This document shows positions 28,871 to 40,325 of a stretch of 64,000 nucleotides of DNA, in pieces (the first letter of the stretch is position 1; the number at the start of each line of letters is the position of its first letter). The translations under genes were made by a program, and so were the position numbers. The stretch covers positions 1 to 64,000 of the forward strand of contig JALQPE010002695.1 of assembly GCA_030407315.1 (NCBI GenBank), in the 5' to 3' direction. Below the pieces are notes generated by a model that searched no databases, was not told where the DNA came from, and saw nothing but the letters and a program-made list of their open reading frames with translations. Source of the stretch: Asparagopsis taxiformis (taxonomy: Eukaryota; Rhodophyta; Florideophyceae; Bonnemaisoniales; Bonnemaisoniaceae).

Positions 28871-30667
28871 GTAGTGTCCTGATATGGTAAAATTCGGTGT
28901 CTGGGAGTGGTGGATGAGATGGAGCGTCACGCTGTCGTGGGCATCTTTCTGGGGTAGAGGAAGGCAGTTCTAGCGCTATGAGGATGGGGCATGGACGGTA
29001 TTCATATGGGAATGGACAGAATAGTACGGCTAGGAATTTTTATTTCGTAGTGACTATGATCTAGCGAGAGGTATACGCGGTAGGATAGGTAGCAATCTAA
29101 GAGGGTGCGATATGGGAAGCTTCACTCTGGATTTGTTTATTTGCGCAGGCTACATTGAGAATAAACAATCCCTATGTTAAAAATGCTACTACAACTAACA
29201 CTATTCCGACGAGTAAAACTAAAACTACTAGAAAAGTCTAGAAATCTATCAACTGATTGAGCTGCATGAATAAGCTAGGAAATGAAGAGAAGAAGAAAAA
29301 ATGATGTATAGAAAGGAAACAAGTTAGTGACGTTGAATTGGAGAGGGAAATTGATGGTGATTAGGAGACTAACGTACCTTAACAAATACCATTGCATCCC
29401 AAATTGAGATATGTACTCACAGGCAGAAAAGAAAATTAGTGGAGAAGTGGTAAGAGAGAAAGATAAATGAAAGTAGAAGTGGAACACTCACCGACTGGAA
29501 ACCTGAGAAAGAGAAAACGAATAGAAAACTGGGTTAGTGGCGTGAGTTGTGGAAACGTACCATCATGGTTCATATCTGTCGGAGACAAAGCAACAACTTC
29601 GGCTCTGGAAGCAGTATTGATGATCTACAACTTACGCTTTGGAAGCAGTATAGATGATCTGTACTGCTTCCACAGCCGGAGTTGTTGCTTGTTTCCGACG
29701 GATATGAAGATGGAAACAGGGATTTCCAGAATCTGTTGTTTAAGTAGCACTCTGCGGGCGGAAATGACGTGTAGGAGAACAATAGAGGGATGAATTTGAA
29801 ACGGAGCGGTGCGATGGGAGGCCCAGAAAAACGATACCTAGGGTGCGAATTACGCTTTGAAGCACATGACCTGGCAGAACAGGCGCAAAATTATTGTATC
29901 TTCTACCGCCTTCTCTAGTCTATAATGACGTCATCACTACAGAAATATAGGAAAAACACTAGCATATGGGGCCTACTGGAAAGGGGGAGGCGAGGAGTAG
30001 GAAAAATGGCGCACTTTCCTGGACGAGGAGTCCGCGCTTCCAGTGATGATTTGGACGGTATATATCGATGACGTCATTGCATGCTCTGAGCACACTTGGC
30101 AGGCAGTCAAAGCGGGCCACGTGGATGTGGGCGGCTAGGAAACAGCAGTGTGGGAGAAATTTTATAATTTTCATGTTGCAAGCGAGCAGTGAATCTGCAT
30201 TGCAATATATAAATTTATGCTAATTTAAGATATCACACCGAGTACGATTCAACGAGAGATTGTGCTTTCAACTTGTAAATAGGGCCGAAAATGGTAGAGT
30301 ATACGAGTAGGAAGTACGTGTATGAGAAAATCAGATTCAGTATTAGTGCCTAGAGCATCACTGCGAAATAAACGGCCGTTTTCCGGAAATGGATACATCT
30401 TGGCTGGGTTTGTGGTTAGGGGATGCGATACAAGATAGCAAAACGATGTTGAGTCCGGATGAAATAGCAATCAATGTGCATAAAGCAATGAGCATAGGGC
30501 AAAGCATTGTGGTGAACCAGTTCATTGGATCGAATGAAAGCCTGGAAAGGTTTCGTAACGGTTAAAAGTAGTAGTACTGTATTGAGATAGTAGTCATGTC
30601 ATAGAAGTTTAGAGTTGTATTCTATGCAACAAAACTGAGCGAAGAAGAAAAGAACAAAAACATCAAG
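28871..30667. other. non-coding 5' region of the transposase gene
   Basis: This is 1.8 kb without a credible coding region. An imperfect inverted repeat with GGAAGCAGTATTGATGATCT and TACTGCTTCC arms lies at about 29607-29672. The region may hold the promoter and untranslated exons, which I cannot delimit. Confidence 0.4.
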
Positions 30668-33600
30668 ATGGCTCCGAGACGGACTCCTATTCGAAAGAAA
30701 ACCACAAGTCGTAGGACAAAGGCGAGATTCGATTCACTCAATGTGGCCAGTCCCAGTAAACAGCTTCCTGGGAAACTGCAGGGAGAAATCCGCAGCAGTG
30801 ATGCAGCCTGCATGAACAAAGAAATCCCGAGAGGTAATGAGCTACGACGTGAGTGTACCACAGATGACCTATTGGAGTCCCCAATCCCTATGGGTGACAC
30901 AATAGAAGGTTGTATTGATGTGTACAGCAACAACGATGAAGCTGGAAGTGACATCTACGTAGCATCGAGCACGCTAATGGAATCGGAAGAAGCAACCGGA
31001 CGAGGTTCTGATTCCATTTCAACTGGAGGCCCGATAGACCGAAATGCTGGGGATGAAGCATGTGGTGATTTCAAGGCATTACTACAATGGCCTGCGATGT
31101 ATGGGGCTCTTCAGCTGAGTGGAACTCAAAGAATGACAAGAGCCCACTATGAAGGTACCCTGTTCGGAATGAATTTCCGCAGAGATCCAAGTGAGCACGT
31201 CCCGTCGGACTCTGTGATGCGACAGAAGATACTACCATTCTTGAGGAAACACTGCTATGCAAAGAGCTGTGACATCGAGTTTCCGATAGACCTTCGAAAG
31301 AGCGGAGCAAGAGCTGCACAGCATCGAGGTGCAGTAGGAACCCGTGGAACAACAGATGACAGAGACAATTGTGGAGGAATGGCGAAAGTTCGTATTGTAC
31401 TCCCAAGCACATGGGCTCTGAAAGATGTCCAGACTCGACCAATCTTTGAAGCATTCCGCAGTGATGCGAACAATCGAAGCTCGGAAGGAGAAAAATCAAC
31501 CGCAGAGTGCAGCATTGAAGATTCGTTCATTGCAAAGTGCAGGAGGGGTGTTTTGAGCGACCCATTCGTTCGCACAGCAGTTGTTCCCATTGACAGCGAT
31601 GGGAAAAAGGGTTTGAAGCACATTTATGTACCTGATGGAACAGCAATTCGAATCCGATGTCATCCAGGAGCTCGTCAGGTTGCCGTCATCGAAAGAGCAA
31701 AAGGGTTCAGGAAGAATGACAGAGATGGTGGGAAACCGAAGAGGAGAAGAGTGGCGGTTACGTCGTTGTGGGAACTTCATGCTAGGACCATAGTTACCTA
31801 TGAGGCTCGACACGACGGTGAGCATGATGTGCATGTCGAAAAATATCTGCAGCCGCGAATGTCACATCTATTGGAATGGGAGAGGCAGCATGCTCTGCGA
31901 GCGATATCGCAATGTGTAATCGGAGCAGGAGCCAAGGGAAAAGGAACACGAGCTGGGGACGTGATAACCGTTCTATTACCAATTGGAATGGAAGAGGGTG
32001 ATATTGTTCCACACGTCGTATTGGTGAACAGGTATTTGAAAGAGCAGGTCGGAGAAGCATCCACCATGTTACTTTGCTTTTCACCGGGCGCGAGCTTTGC
32101 TGAAGCCAGAAACCCGCCCGATAGACTAGGAAGCCCCAACTATGAAGAAATTCGTGTTTCAGGGGTGTTCTCGGATGGTTTCGGAGACCACAGGTCGCAA
32201 TGGCACCCAGCGTCTCCGCGAGAAGATGCACCATGTTGGGGAAAGCTGGAGGATGGTCGAAACTACTTTGTTTACCGATTTCTCCTTTACACGGATGACT
32301 TTGAACCATTCACAAGCAGGAAGGGAAGTTTTGGTGGATGCTATATGTTACCTCTCAATCTACCGCCTCGGAAAAGGGGAAGCTACCAAGCGGTTCGAGT
32401 GATTGGTTTGCCACCTCCGGGAGTGTCCACAAATTGTGTATTGCGATATATCGTTCAAGATATAGTGCGAGGAAGCACAGAGGGTTTCCCAACGAAAAAT
32501 GCAGAGGGAGAAGATATTGTGGTATTTCTAGACCCAGTGGGGAGCATTGGAGACTATCCTGCAGTTTCACATACCCTGGATGTTCTTGGACACACATCAA
32601 ACTCTCCGTGCCACATCTGCAGTTTCCGCAAATATGACCTGAGCAGTACTGGTGGCACGAAGAATGCATACACTTCGGTAGTGAACGGGCAAACATCGAC
32701 GCATGCCAGGAGCAAGTATCGGAATGCATCGACACGTAAGGATGCCACAGAAACCCAGCTTCGCACTCTCGGACTGGCTGCAGAAGAAGGGGAAGATTTA
32801 CCATTTCATGTCCTGAGCACTTCCTTGGAAGCAGTGCAGGAAGAAGTACCGAAGACGGAAAACGGAGTTTCAGTTGTCCCAGCAATTTTTGACCCGTACC
32901 GTTCCGCAGTGATAGCACCTGACCATCTATTGTCTGGACTGGCACAAGATGTACTGAACGCTTGTATTTCAGCTGCCAGCCCACGAATTCGAGAGGTAGC
33001 TGAATTGCAAATTCTGGGCGCTCTGAAGAAGTTCAGGATGGGAAGGCAGAACCGTTTATTTGGAACCAACAATCTGCTTTCCATGAACATGAGTGACATA
33101 TTCAGTGTGCTTCTGATAGCACCTATGGCATTCGAAAACGCAGCTCGAATGATGGATGGGAAAGGGGAAGGTCATCGTGAAAAATTTGATGGGGCCGTCA
33201 AACTAGTAGTGATGTTTCAGAAGCTGGTTTCGTGTATTAGTTTCATGCCCGTATGGTGGAAAGACGGTCCCCATGAAGTAGAGACGGCTGACGGAGAAGG
33301 TGGCAGGAATGAATACATTCTGGGAAGAACTGTAGACTACGTGGAGACGTTGAATGAGTATTGTCGGAAAGTGAAGGGAGCAGGAGCACATTTGGACAAG
33401 CCTAATGTTCATCGTCTTGTCGAGTTTTGTGTTCATACGCTTCCTGCCTACGGCTCTGTGAAGCACGTGCAGGAGCTTATATTCGAACGGATGCATCAGC
33501 CGCTGAAGAAAGGTGTGAGAATGTCCAATCACCAAAGCGAACAGCTTTCAGCGCTGGAATTAGTTCTTGCGGATGACTGGCAGACGAGAGTGGCCATTGT

Positions 33601-34471
33601 TTTGCGCGAAATCGGCATGGAGCCACAACATTGGTCCTCGTCCGAATGCTCTCAAATGGTCAACGTTCTTTCACAGGAGCTAGGGAGAGAAATAGATGTG
33701 GAAGACGAGGTAGTGAAAAACTGCTTCCAGGAACCGGTTCTCCAGCTTCTCTCCCAGCGTCGAGGAAAGATATTGTCGGCGGATGGTGAAATTGTGACGT
33801 GGAGAGGGCATGGAGGTATATCTATTGACGAGGTCAAGGAGTACATGAATGGAAAATGTGATATGGCAGAGGGTGCTGTAGGTGTTTTCAAACGGTTCTT
33901 TACCGAAAGGTACGGAAGCGGAACAAGCGGGTGTGGAAAGTATGCCGAATGGGTGAGAAGAGTTTCTAGAAGCACTACGACAGAGTGGGGAAGGAAAACA
34001 GTGCAGAGGTCTGGCTCTCTAGAATCAGGAGCTATCATCCATGCTGTTTGCCCTGAACAGATGACATGTGAGGATGGTGCAACTTCACAAGCGATTCTGT
34101 ACCCGGCGTCTCGTCTCACATCAGAGATAATGCGGGGAAGAATTAATTATGAACCGCGGTTTTTTATTGTTCTAGCGTTCTTTATCCTGAGGAACGAGAG
34201 TGCGAGAGATGAGCAAGGTACAGCTTATGGAGTTTGCCTGGGTTTGCAAAAAACTGATGAAGGAGTGTTCAAGGTCGAAGAGAGGCGACGAACAGTAATT
34301 GTGGAGATGAGTGAGGGAGTCACTGAGGTGTTTGGTATGCACTATTGCAATGGGAGTGTATGCGAATATGATGAGAACATGAGGGAGGTAAGGCACGGAC
34401 CCGGACTGCTGGAGGGTGGAGAGATATATGCACTATGTAGGCGAGACGGATTTCCACCGAGGGCTGCATGA
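30668..34471 (+). CDS. Plavaka/Tnp2-like CACTA transposase
   Basis: This is an intact frame of 1267 residues with a good ATG context (AAGATGG). The basic N-terminus (RRTPIRKKTTSRRTK) suggests nuclear import. The core fits Tnp2/Plavaka transposases: LLYTDDFEPF with the first Asp at about 543-544, a conserved Leu/Pro/Arg segment ending in VIGLPPPG, GDYPAVSHTLDVLGH with the second Asp at 629, CHIC (648-651) as a zinc-binding pair, PDHLLSGLAQDVL at about 751-762, and NVHRLVEFCVHTLPAYG...QELIFERMHQPLKKG with the Glu at 940. It would cut at the CACTA ends and move the element. It is the first gene from the left end, reads inward, and is the only transposase inside 28130-53120. No lesion is visible. 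Confidence 0.8.
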   Translation: MAPRRTPIRKKTTSRRTKARFDSLNVASPSKQLPGKLQGEIRSSDAACMNKEIPRGNELRRECTTDDLLESPIPMGDTIEGCIDVYSNNDEAGSDIYVASSTLMESEEATGRGSDSISTGGPIDRNAGDEACGDFKALLQWPAMYGALQLSGTQRMTRAHYEGTLFGMNFRRDPSEHVPSDSVMRQKILPFLRKHCYAKSCDIEFPIDLRKSGARAAQHRGAVGTRGTTDDRDNCGGMAKVRIVLPSTWALKDVQTRPIFEAFRSDANNRSSEGEKSTAECSIEDSFIAKCRRGVLSDPFVRTAVVPIDSDGKKGLKHIYVPDGTAIRIRCHPGARQVAVIERAKGFRKNDRDGGKPKRRRVAVTSLWELHARTIVTYEARHDGEHDVHVEKYLQPRMSHLLEWERQHALRAISQCVIGAGAKGKGTRAGDVITVLLPIGMEEGDIVPHVVLVNRYLKEQVGEASTMLLCFSPGASFAEARNPPDRLGSPNYEEIRVSGVFSDGFGDHRSQWHPASPREDAPCWGKLEDGRNYFVYRFLLYTDDFEPFTSRKGSFGGCYMLPLNLPPRKRGSYQAVRVIGLPPPGVSTNCVLRYIVQDIVRGSTEGFPTKNAEGEDIVVFLDPVGSIGDYPAVSHTLDVLGHTSNSPCHICSFRKYDLSSTGGTKNAYTSVVNGQTSTHARSKYRNASTRKDATETQLRTLGLAAEEGEDLPFHVLSTSLEAVQEEVPKTENGVSVVPAIFDPYRSAVIAPDHLLSGLAQDVLNACISAASPRIREVAELQILGALKKFRMGRQNRLFGTNNLLSMNMSDIFSVLLIAPMAFENAARMMDGKGEGHREKFDGAVKLVVMFQKLVSCISFMPVWWKDGPHEVETADGEGGRNEYILGRTVDYVETLNEYCRKVKGAGAHLDKPNVHRLVEFCVHTLPAYGSVKHVQELIFERMHQPLKKGVRMSNHQSEQLSALELVLADDWQTRVAIVLREIGMEPQHWSSSECSQMVNVLSQELGREIDVEDEVVKNCFQEPVLQLLSQRRGKILSADGEIVTWRGHGGISIDEVKEYMNGKCDMAEGAVGVFKRFFTERYGSGTSGCGKYAEWVRRVSRSTTTEWGRKTVQRSGSLESGAIIHAVCPEQMTCEDGATSQAILYPASRLTSEIMRGRINYEPRFFIVLAFFILRNESARDEQGTAYGVCLGLQKTDEGVFKVEERRRTVIVEMSEGVTEVFGMHYCNGSVCEYDENMREVRHGPGLLEGGEIYALCRRDGFPPRAA

Positions 34472-34591
34472 TTTTTAGGGAAGAATAAAATGAATAACCA
34501 GATGCATCACATATGAATTGTACACTCTAGGGCGGTGGTGGATTGGTGCAAAGTAGTGGGGAGAGGATCTGAGAGGATGGAGGGAGGTATG
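34472..34591. other. 3' flank of the transposase gene
   Basis: AAGAATAAAATGAATAA just after the stop could serve as a polyadenylation signal. Nothing else is seen before the palindromic cluster. Confidence 0.35.
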
Positions 34592-34985
34592 CTTACAGCA
34601 AAGTCATCGTTACGATGACTTTGCTGTAAGAAAACGTTTCCATTACAGTGGCCAAGAATTTTTTACCGGGTAAAAAAATCGTGGCAGCTGTAATGATTTG
34701 CTGTAAGGAACCGTTTCCTTGCAGTGGCCGAAGAATTTTTTACCGGGTAAAAAATCAGCAAGAAATTTTACCGGGTAAAAAATTGTGGCCGCTGTAATGA
34801 TTTGCTTTCTTACAGCAAAGTCATCGTTACGATGACTTTGCTGTAAGAAAACGTTTCATTACAGCGGCCACAATTTTTTACCCGGTAAAGAAATCATGGC
34901 TGCTGTAATGTTTTCTTTTCTTACAGCAAAGTCATCGTAACGATGACTTTGCTGTAAGAAAACGTTTCATTACAGCAAATTCATC
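34592..34985. repeat. palindromic repeat cluster A
   Basis: It holds three 39-bp near-perfect palindromes (34592-34630, 34809-34847, 34920-34958) whose half-site is CTTACAGCAAAGTCATCG. They are interleaved with a second palindrome TTTACCCGGTAAA (several copies), GAAAACGTTTC and CATTACAGCGGCC motifs. It lies between the transposase gene and the first ParB-2OG gene. Related clusters lie at 39134, 39913 and 44448. Confidence 0.9.
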
Positions 34986-35650
34986 GATAGTTAAGGTTAA
35001 GTAACCAACTTTAGGATGTCCAGAGGACCTGCTCGTTGTAAGGAATATTGATCAACTGACGAAGAGGAAGCATTTTGAATCGACTAGGGTAGGAACGCAA
35101 TGAGATTTGGTATGCAAGAAAACTGAATCGCAGTAGTGAATAGGTAGTTGAAATGAATTCATATTGATGTTCTTTGGTGTATTGTCCATTGGAGCACATT
35201 GAAAACCATTTATATGATCACCGTTTAAATAGTCTATGAATCCTTTGCAGCCGAGTACGCCAATAGGAAGAAATTCAAGCAGTGGCCTGCACGGGAACCG
35301 TTCATTTGTGAGTAGCAAAAGTTAGTGTAGAAATGAATTTTTCAGACTTGTAGGAGAGGTGGATCGTAGTAAATGTATAAAACTCACGTAGAATCGATTG
35401 ATAGGAATCAATGGTACGGAAGAAGAAGCGAGGTGGAGAGTGTGGATGAAATAGGTTGTTGGAATATGAATGATAATTGACGTGGTGAGGTAAACGGGTT
35501 CGATTGCATTATATGCGCTAGAGGTACATACTATTAGGTGTAGATTGATGGAAAGGGCTAAACGCTTTGTGGAGGTATCAGGATCAGGTAGAGTCAGAGG
35601 TGCTGAGCGGGTGCAGCGTAAGGTTCATCAGGACTGAACGTAGGTAGGGA
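34986..35650. other. 5' region of the first ParB-2OG gene
   Basis: No gene is seen in these 665 bp of A/T-rich DNA. It is the presumed promoter of the gene starting at 35651. Confidence 0.35.
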
Positions 35651-38600
35651 ATGTCTTGTCCGGACAGTATAAGAGAGGAAGCTGAGAGACGGGAAGCGCA
35701 CTCGGAGGTACCACAATTGTGGATTTCATCGTCTACACAACATTTGAACAGAGAACCGATTGAACGAACTGAGATTGCAGGGATTACAATGGGAGACAAT
35801 AGTATCATGAATACTACAGCGGAGAAGAGCAATTCTCCTTCTGCTGAAGAGAAAAGCATCACTATTGCTCAGTACAGCTCTTCTAAAGTGCAAGTTGATC
35901 CTCGCAAAGTGAAATTTCCGACAGTGACCTCCCGTTTGGTGCGACCGGGTCGTGTAAACGAACTGGCCAGCATTTTCATGGATAGAGGTTTCTCTACCAC
36001 TGGAACTATGATTACAGTCTGCAAAATGGAAGATAACGAAGGAGACGAGTTTTACTGCATCGATGGCTCTCATCGCATAGCTGCTCTGCAACTATGCCTG
36101 GAGAAGTACTCAGGAAAGAACAGGGATTCCTTGGAATTGGTTTGGGTACAACAGTTGATTGCGCCGAACGGGCGTCTAATTTTCGATGCGCTGGAGGTTC
36201 TGAAACTGTCTCTCGAAGCCAATATACAAACTCACGATGTCGCTTCTGTGAGCATTGCCGACAATGTGTGTGCGGTCATAGAGTTTCTCAGGTTTTCCAA
36301 CCAGATGGATCTTCCTGTTGTCCGGCTTATTCCTATTCTGAAAGAAGTGAGCTATATTCTGCCGTCCGACAGGAACCGTTCGGAGAACTCGTATAGGCAG
36401 TACATCAACATTGCGAAGGGGTTCAATCGCACAGACAGCGTTGCTTTCGTGTACTGGAGCTCTATCCCTAGCGTTTACAATGCTTTGGATAGGAACAGAG
36501 AAATCGAGGATGCAAGAACCGAGGGAAGAGATCCGGACTTTTCTCGAATTGACTCTGCCGATATGTACGGGTGCGTGCTCGATCTTGTCAATAACGCAAT
36601 ATTCCGCAATGGCACGGACGGACGCGGGACGCGCGATAAGGAGTGGTTCCAGTGGTTTGTGCTCGAGATGACAGCGTCGTGGACAAGGATGAGGAGGAAG
36701 AGAGGACTTGTCAGAAATATCGGAAGCGGAAGTCCGTTCACGATGCGCACTTGGCTACTGGCTCTGTTGGCCATCTATGATATGGCAGAGGTCGTCCGCA
36801 AGTGGTTGAACTCTGCAACGATGGAGGAATTCGTGCGAACGGATTTGGCAGCAGAAAACGCGAAGGAGGTCGGGGATAATGATCATCGCATTGGAGAGCG
36901 CATTGTATTCGTCCTTGTCGACTTTCATGACGACGTGGTAGACAGTAGCAGTCTGAGAACCAAGAACGGGATGTTTACAAACAGTTTTTACGACAAACTG
37001 GAATATGCTACCGGGACAAAGGCAATGCAGGAGACGAAAGCGGAGGAGGAGAGGGAACGGAATCGCATGACCCCCGGAGAAATAGAAAAAGCACTTGTTG
37101 ATGGCGCCAAAGCAGAAGACGAAGAAGCACCTACTGCCGCAGAACAGGGAAATAATTCTACAGAGAAGGAAACTGGTGGAAACTTCTGGTCCTGTTCAAG
37201 CAGAAGAAGGAGTATCTGCCGAAGCCCAAGCAGAGCAGGAAGTTTCTGCTGTTGTGGAGGAAGAACAGGAAATTACTCCAAATGTGGTGGCTGAAGAAGT
37301 GATTCCTGCTGTCGCGACGAAAGCAATAGAAGAGGCACCTCTGAGCACCCCGAAAGAAGCAGAAGACCGTCCTGCCGCAGCAAAAGAGGGAGGACAGGAA
37401 CGTCCTGCCACGCGTCTTGCAGCAGCTGAGAAGAGGGAAGCAGAACGTCTTGCTGTTCTCCAAAAAGAACAGGAACGTCTTTCAGCTTCAAGGGCAGAGC
37501 GGGAAAGTCGTGCCAGGGATAATTCGCCGGGAAGGATTGTCAGAGAAGATCTTCCTCAGGGAAGGAAACAAAGCGGCGATACGCAAAGTCTGGATATCAA
37601 CTTGGACAATAGTGGTCGCATGGACATAGACACGCCTGGACAACAAGCTGGAGATGCGCAGAACCGCTCTGTGATATTGAAACTTCGAATCAGGACACCA
37701 GAAACTTACAGCACTAGCCCGGCCGAAGTGGACAAGGAGAATTCGGGAAGAAGCAGGAGTTCTGGTGGAAGCGGCGATGAAAACGAGTCCAGGTTGGATA
37801 AGAAGCGAAGAAGGGAAGATACTAGCGCGAAGTTTTCTGAGCCCAATACGCCGGATGACAACATTGAGATTGGGCCTCCCCGGGAAAAGAAGAGTAGAGT
37901 CAATGCAAGAGAACGAACGACTGGAGAAGAAGCACCACTCTTCACTGACGAGCAAGAAAACTCCCTTCCAGACCGCACATTCGCAGAGGACATACCTGAG
38001 AAGCTGCCTTTATGCGTTCCTTCCAACTCGAGAATGAAGTATTATATCACAGAAGAAGACATTGATACAATCCGGACGGAGATAATGGAAGCAGCTGCAG
38101 GCTACTCTACTTTGGTATGTCCCCTCGGTTCTTGTGAAAGCCAACAATACTTCAGCTACCAGAGAAGAATGATCGACGAGCTTGGTTACGTGGTGTTGCA
38201 AGACATTTTCTCTTCTACTACAGTGGGAGCAGCTACGCACGAGTTATTCACACAGATGGCCAGCACATTCCAAGGTACTACAAGTGGCTCAAGTGCAAGT
38301 CAGAAGAACCCGTGGAAACCACTTCGACCGAAAGACAGCACTGGTGTATTCAAGACGGACCGGAAAAGCATCTGCGATGACCTTGAGCAAGAAAGCGCGC
38401 GGCAGTACAGGAACAAGCTGATTCTGGAGCTAGGTAAGGCGATTTGTGCGGAGAACCTGAAGCTCGGGTTTGGAAGAGAAGAAGCGGTGGTCTTTCCAGA
38501 AACGGGTCTTCGTCTGATTTTGACCGCAGAAGGTAGTCAGGAGCAACTTATGCATACCGATGTTCCCGTCCGTGAGGGAACTGGAACTGGTCCTCTCAAC

Positions 38601-38912
38601 TCGCCATCATATTTCATGATGGCTGCTGGTGCGGATGGGTTCATCATTCGTATCGCCAAGTTCAGCCATGTGTGCCTAAGTCATCCAGCGAAAGACAAGT
38701 ACCGCGTGCCAGTGACGAACGTGCGCATCCCACCGTATTCCCTGCTTGTATGCCGAACGGACGTGTATCACGGAGGAATGGGATTCGCGGAGGGTCGTTC
38801 TTCGGTGAGGTACCAGCATCCTATCCGGTCCCATCTATCACTGCGAACTTCCAGGGAGAAGTTGCTACAGCCTCCCTTCAATGTCAACTACTGGGAGCGT
38901 TTAGATATCTGA
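35651..38912 (+). CDS. ParB-like / 2OG-Fe(II) dioxygenase fusion protein 1 (one-base frameshift in linker)
   Basis: The first frame (35651-37294) holds a ParB-like domain at about 85-150 with VTSRLVRPGRV and CIDGSHRIAAL (DGSHR 138-142), then a helical region with IADNVCAVIEF. The second frame (37095-38912) holds a low-complexity Glu/Ala linker, charged disordered segments and the dioxygenase core: RLILTAEG, MHTD (H487, D489 of that frame), a Phe/Met/Ile-rich strand, RIPPYSLLV, and VYHGG with the distal His at 559. The two frames join if one G near 37175 is discounted; up to there the linker is shared. The homologous gene at 40326 is continuous across this point, so this is a frameshift in one fusion gene, not two genes. 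Function: Fe(II)/2OG oxidation of a base or protein at ParB-bound DNA, by inference. TET/JBP-type relationship is possible but unproven. Confidence 0.7.
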
Positions 38913-39133
38913 TGAAATTAGTTCTTAATAGCATTCTATGGCAGGCATCAAGGCCGCCTTCAAGTAAACGATGAAAGTTAGGCTAGTACATGACGTTTGC
39001 GTATGTAGACGGGTCAGGAGATATACAATACTCAATTTAATATGAGAAGGGGAGGAAACTATGGTGGGCACTACTAGAATAGAACAAGGTAATATCGCAG
39101 TCGTCTTTGGTTACAACATTGAGGTGAGGAAGG
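38913..39133. other. 3' flank of the first ParB-2OG gene
   Basis: A non-coding A/T-rich spacer precedes palindromic cluster B. Confidence 0.3.
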
Positions 39134-39373
39134 CTTACAGATGATGCAGTTTCGCTGGGGTGCTGACAGCAAAGTCATCGTAACGATGACTTTGCTGTAA
39201 GAAATCAAATCATTACAGCGGCCACAATTTTTTACCGGGTAAAAAATTCTTGCTGATTTTTTTACCCGGTAAAATTTTCTCACCACTGTAATCAAACCTT
39301 TCCTTACAGCAAAGTCATCGTAACGATGACTTTGCTGTAAGCATCCCGGGTAAACGGCTTCGGCTGTAAGCGG
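39134..39373. repeat. palindromic repeat cluster B
   Basis: It contains two 39-bp palindromes (39163-39201, 39303-39341) around TTTACCCGGTAAA-type palindromes. Its ends are themselves inverted: CTTACAGATGATGCAG... at the left and ...ACGGCTTCGGCTGTAAG at the right, as in a small fold-back element. Confidence 0.85.
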
Positions 39374-39912
39374 TTGGGAGTTTCGTCCGTCTCCCACCCT
39401 GGGAAGGGTGAGAAGGGAAGTGTGGAGCCGGGAACATCGTACAACGATGGTTTGGACGACTGTTGACGGCTCTGGGGAGCACTCTGCGTCGTGCAAGCCT
39501 GGTTTGCGCTGGCTGCACTACCTGGTATTGAACGGTTCTGTGCGCAAAGTTTACTCATGAAGGAGGTAGGGTGTTGTGTACCACACCAACCATAGTTACT
39601 AACATTTGCAGTGTACTCTAGTGATGTAATTATTATTCTAGTTTCTAACTATACAATGATATTAAGTAAGTCAGATGTGCACAGAGCATGGTCTAAGCCT
39701 AGCACGGTAGAGAAAGATGGAAGAAAGATTGAAGGGTAGGCATGCAGAGGTATGAAGGCAGCAGTATGTGTAGACTATGGCAGTGGTAAGAAAATATTTC
39801 ATGCACCAAAGGGTGGGCAGAGTGACATTAGAGAGGTGGTGTGTAGGGGGAAGGTAGGTGGAGATGATGAAGGAGGACAACAGAAACTGAGAGCGAGGGT
39901 TGAGACCAACGG
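39374..39912. other. spacer between clusters B and C
   Basis: There is no credible gene in these 540 bp, although a short open frame exists. Confidence 0.35.
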
Positions 39913-40122
39913 CTTACAGATGGAGCAGTTTACCAGGGATGCTTACAGCAAAGTCATCGTACGATGACTTTGCTGTCAGGAAACAAAACATTACAGTGGC
40001 CATGATTTCTTTACCCGGTAAAAAAATTCCTGGCCTCTGTAATGAAACGTTTCCTTACAGCAAAGTCATCGTAACGATGGCTTTGCTGTAAGGATCCTTG
40101 GTAAACTGCCTGAGCTGTAATT
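39913..40122. repeat. palindromic repeat cluster C
   Basis: It contains palindromes at 39942-39979 (38 bp, centre CATCGTACGATG) and 40054-40092, with one TTTACCCGGTAAA. Ends are CTTACAGATGGAGCAGTTTA and TAAACTGCCTGAGCTGTAA. It lies about 200 bp upstream of the second ParB-2OG gene, so it could overlap its promoter. Confidence 0.85.
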
Positions 40123-40325
40123 GTCGTACAACGAAAAGTGATGTGGAAGGTTCGGATTGGTCAACCGCTGAATATCATTACCAGGGTGTATACTAATAGG
40201 AATATGTCAGATCTCTAAGTTTCGCCTATCTTACTCAGCTTACGCAGCAAAACAGCTTGTCGTTCAGATCTTCTTCTCTCTTTCTCAATCTTTCACTCTT
40301 CGTTTGTCAATCACTCACCAAAGCA

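Noticed and set aside
28359..28930. Long minus-strand open frames with repeated VLPRAAQSTVYR-like peptides
   Set aside because: They are translations of the 35-bp tandem repeat in the transposon end, open in several frames because of its period; there is no sign of a real gene.
28130..28930. A CRISPR-like array at the left end of the transposon
   Set aside because: The repeats are contiguous without unique spacers and lie in a eukaryotic CACTA element with no cas genes.
35651..38912. Two separate genes overlapping by 200 bp
   Set aside because: The homologous gene at 40326 is continuous across this point, and the overlap translates to sensible sequence in only one frame at a time, so a one-base shift is the better explanation.
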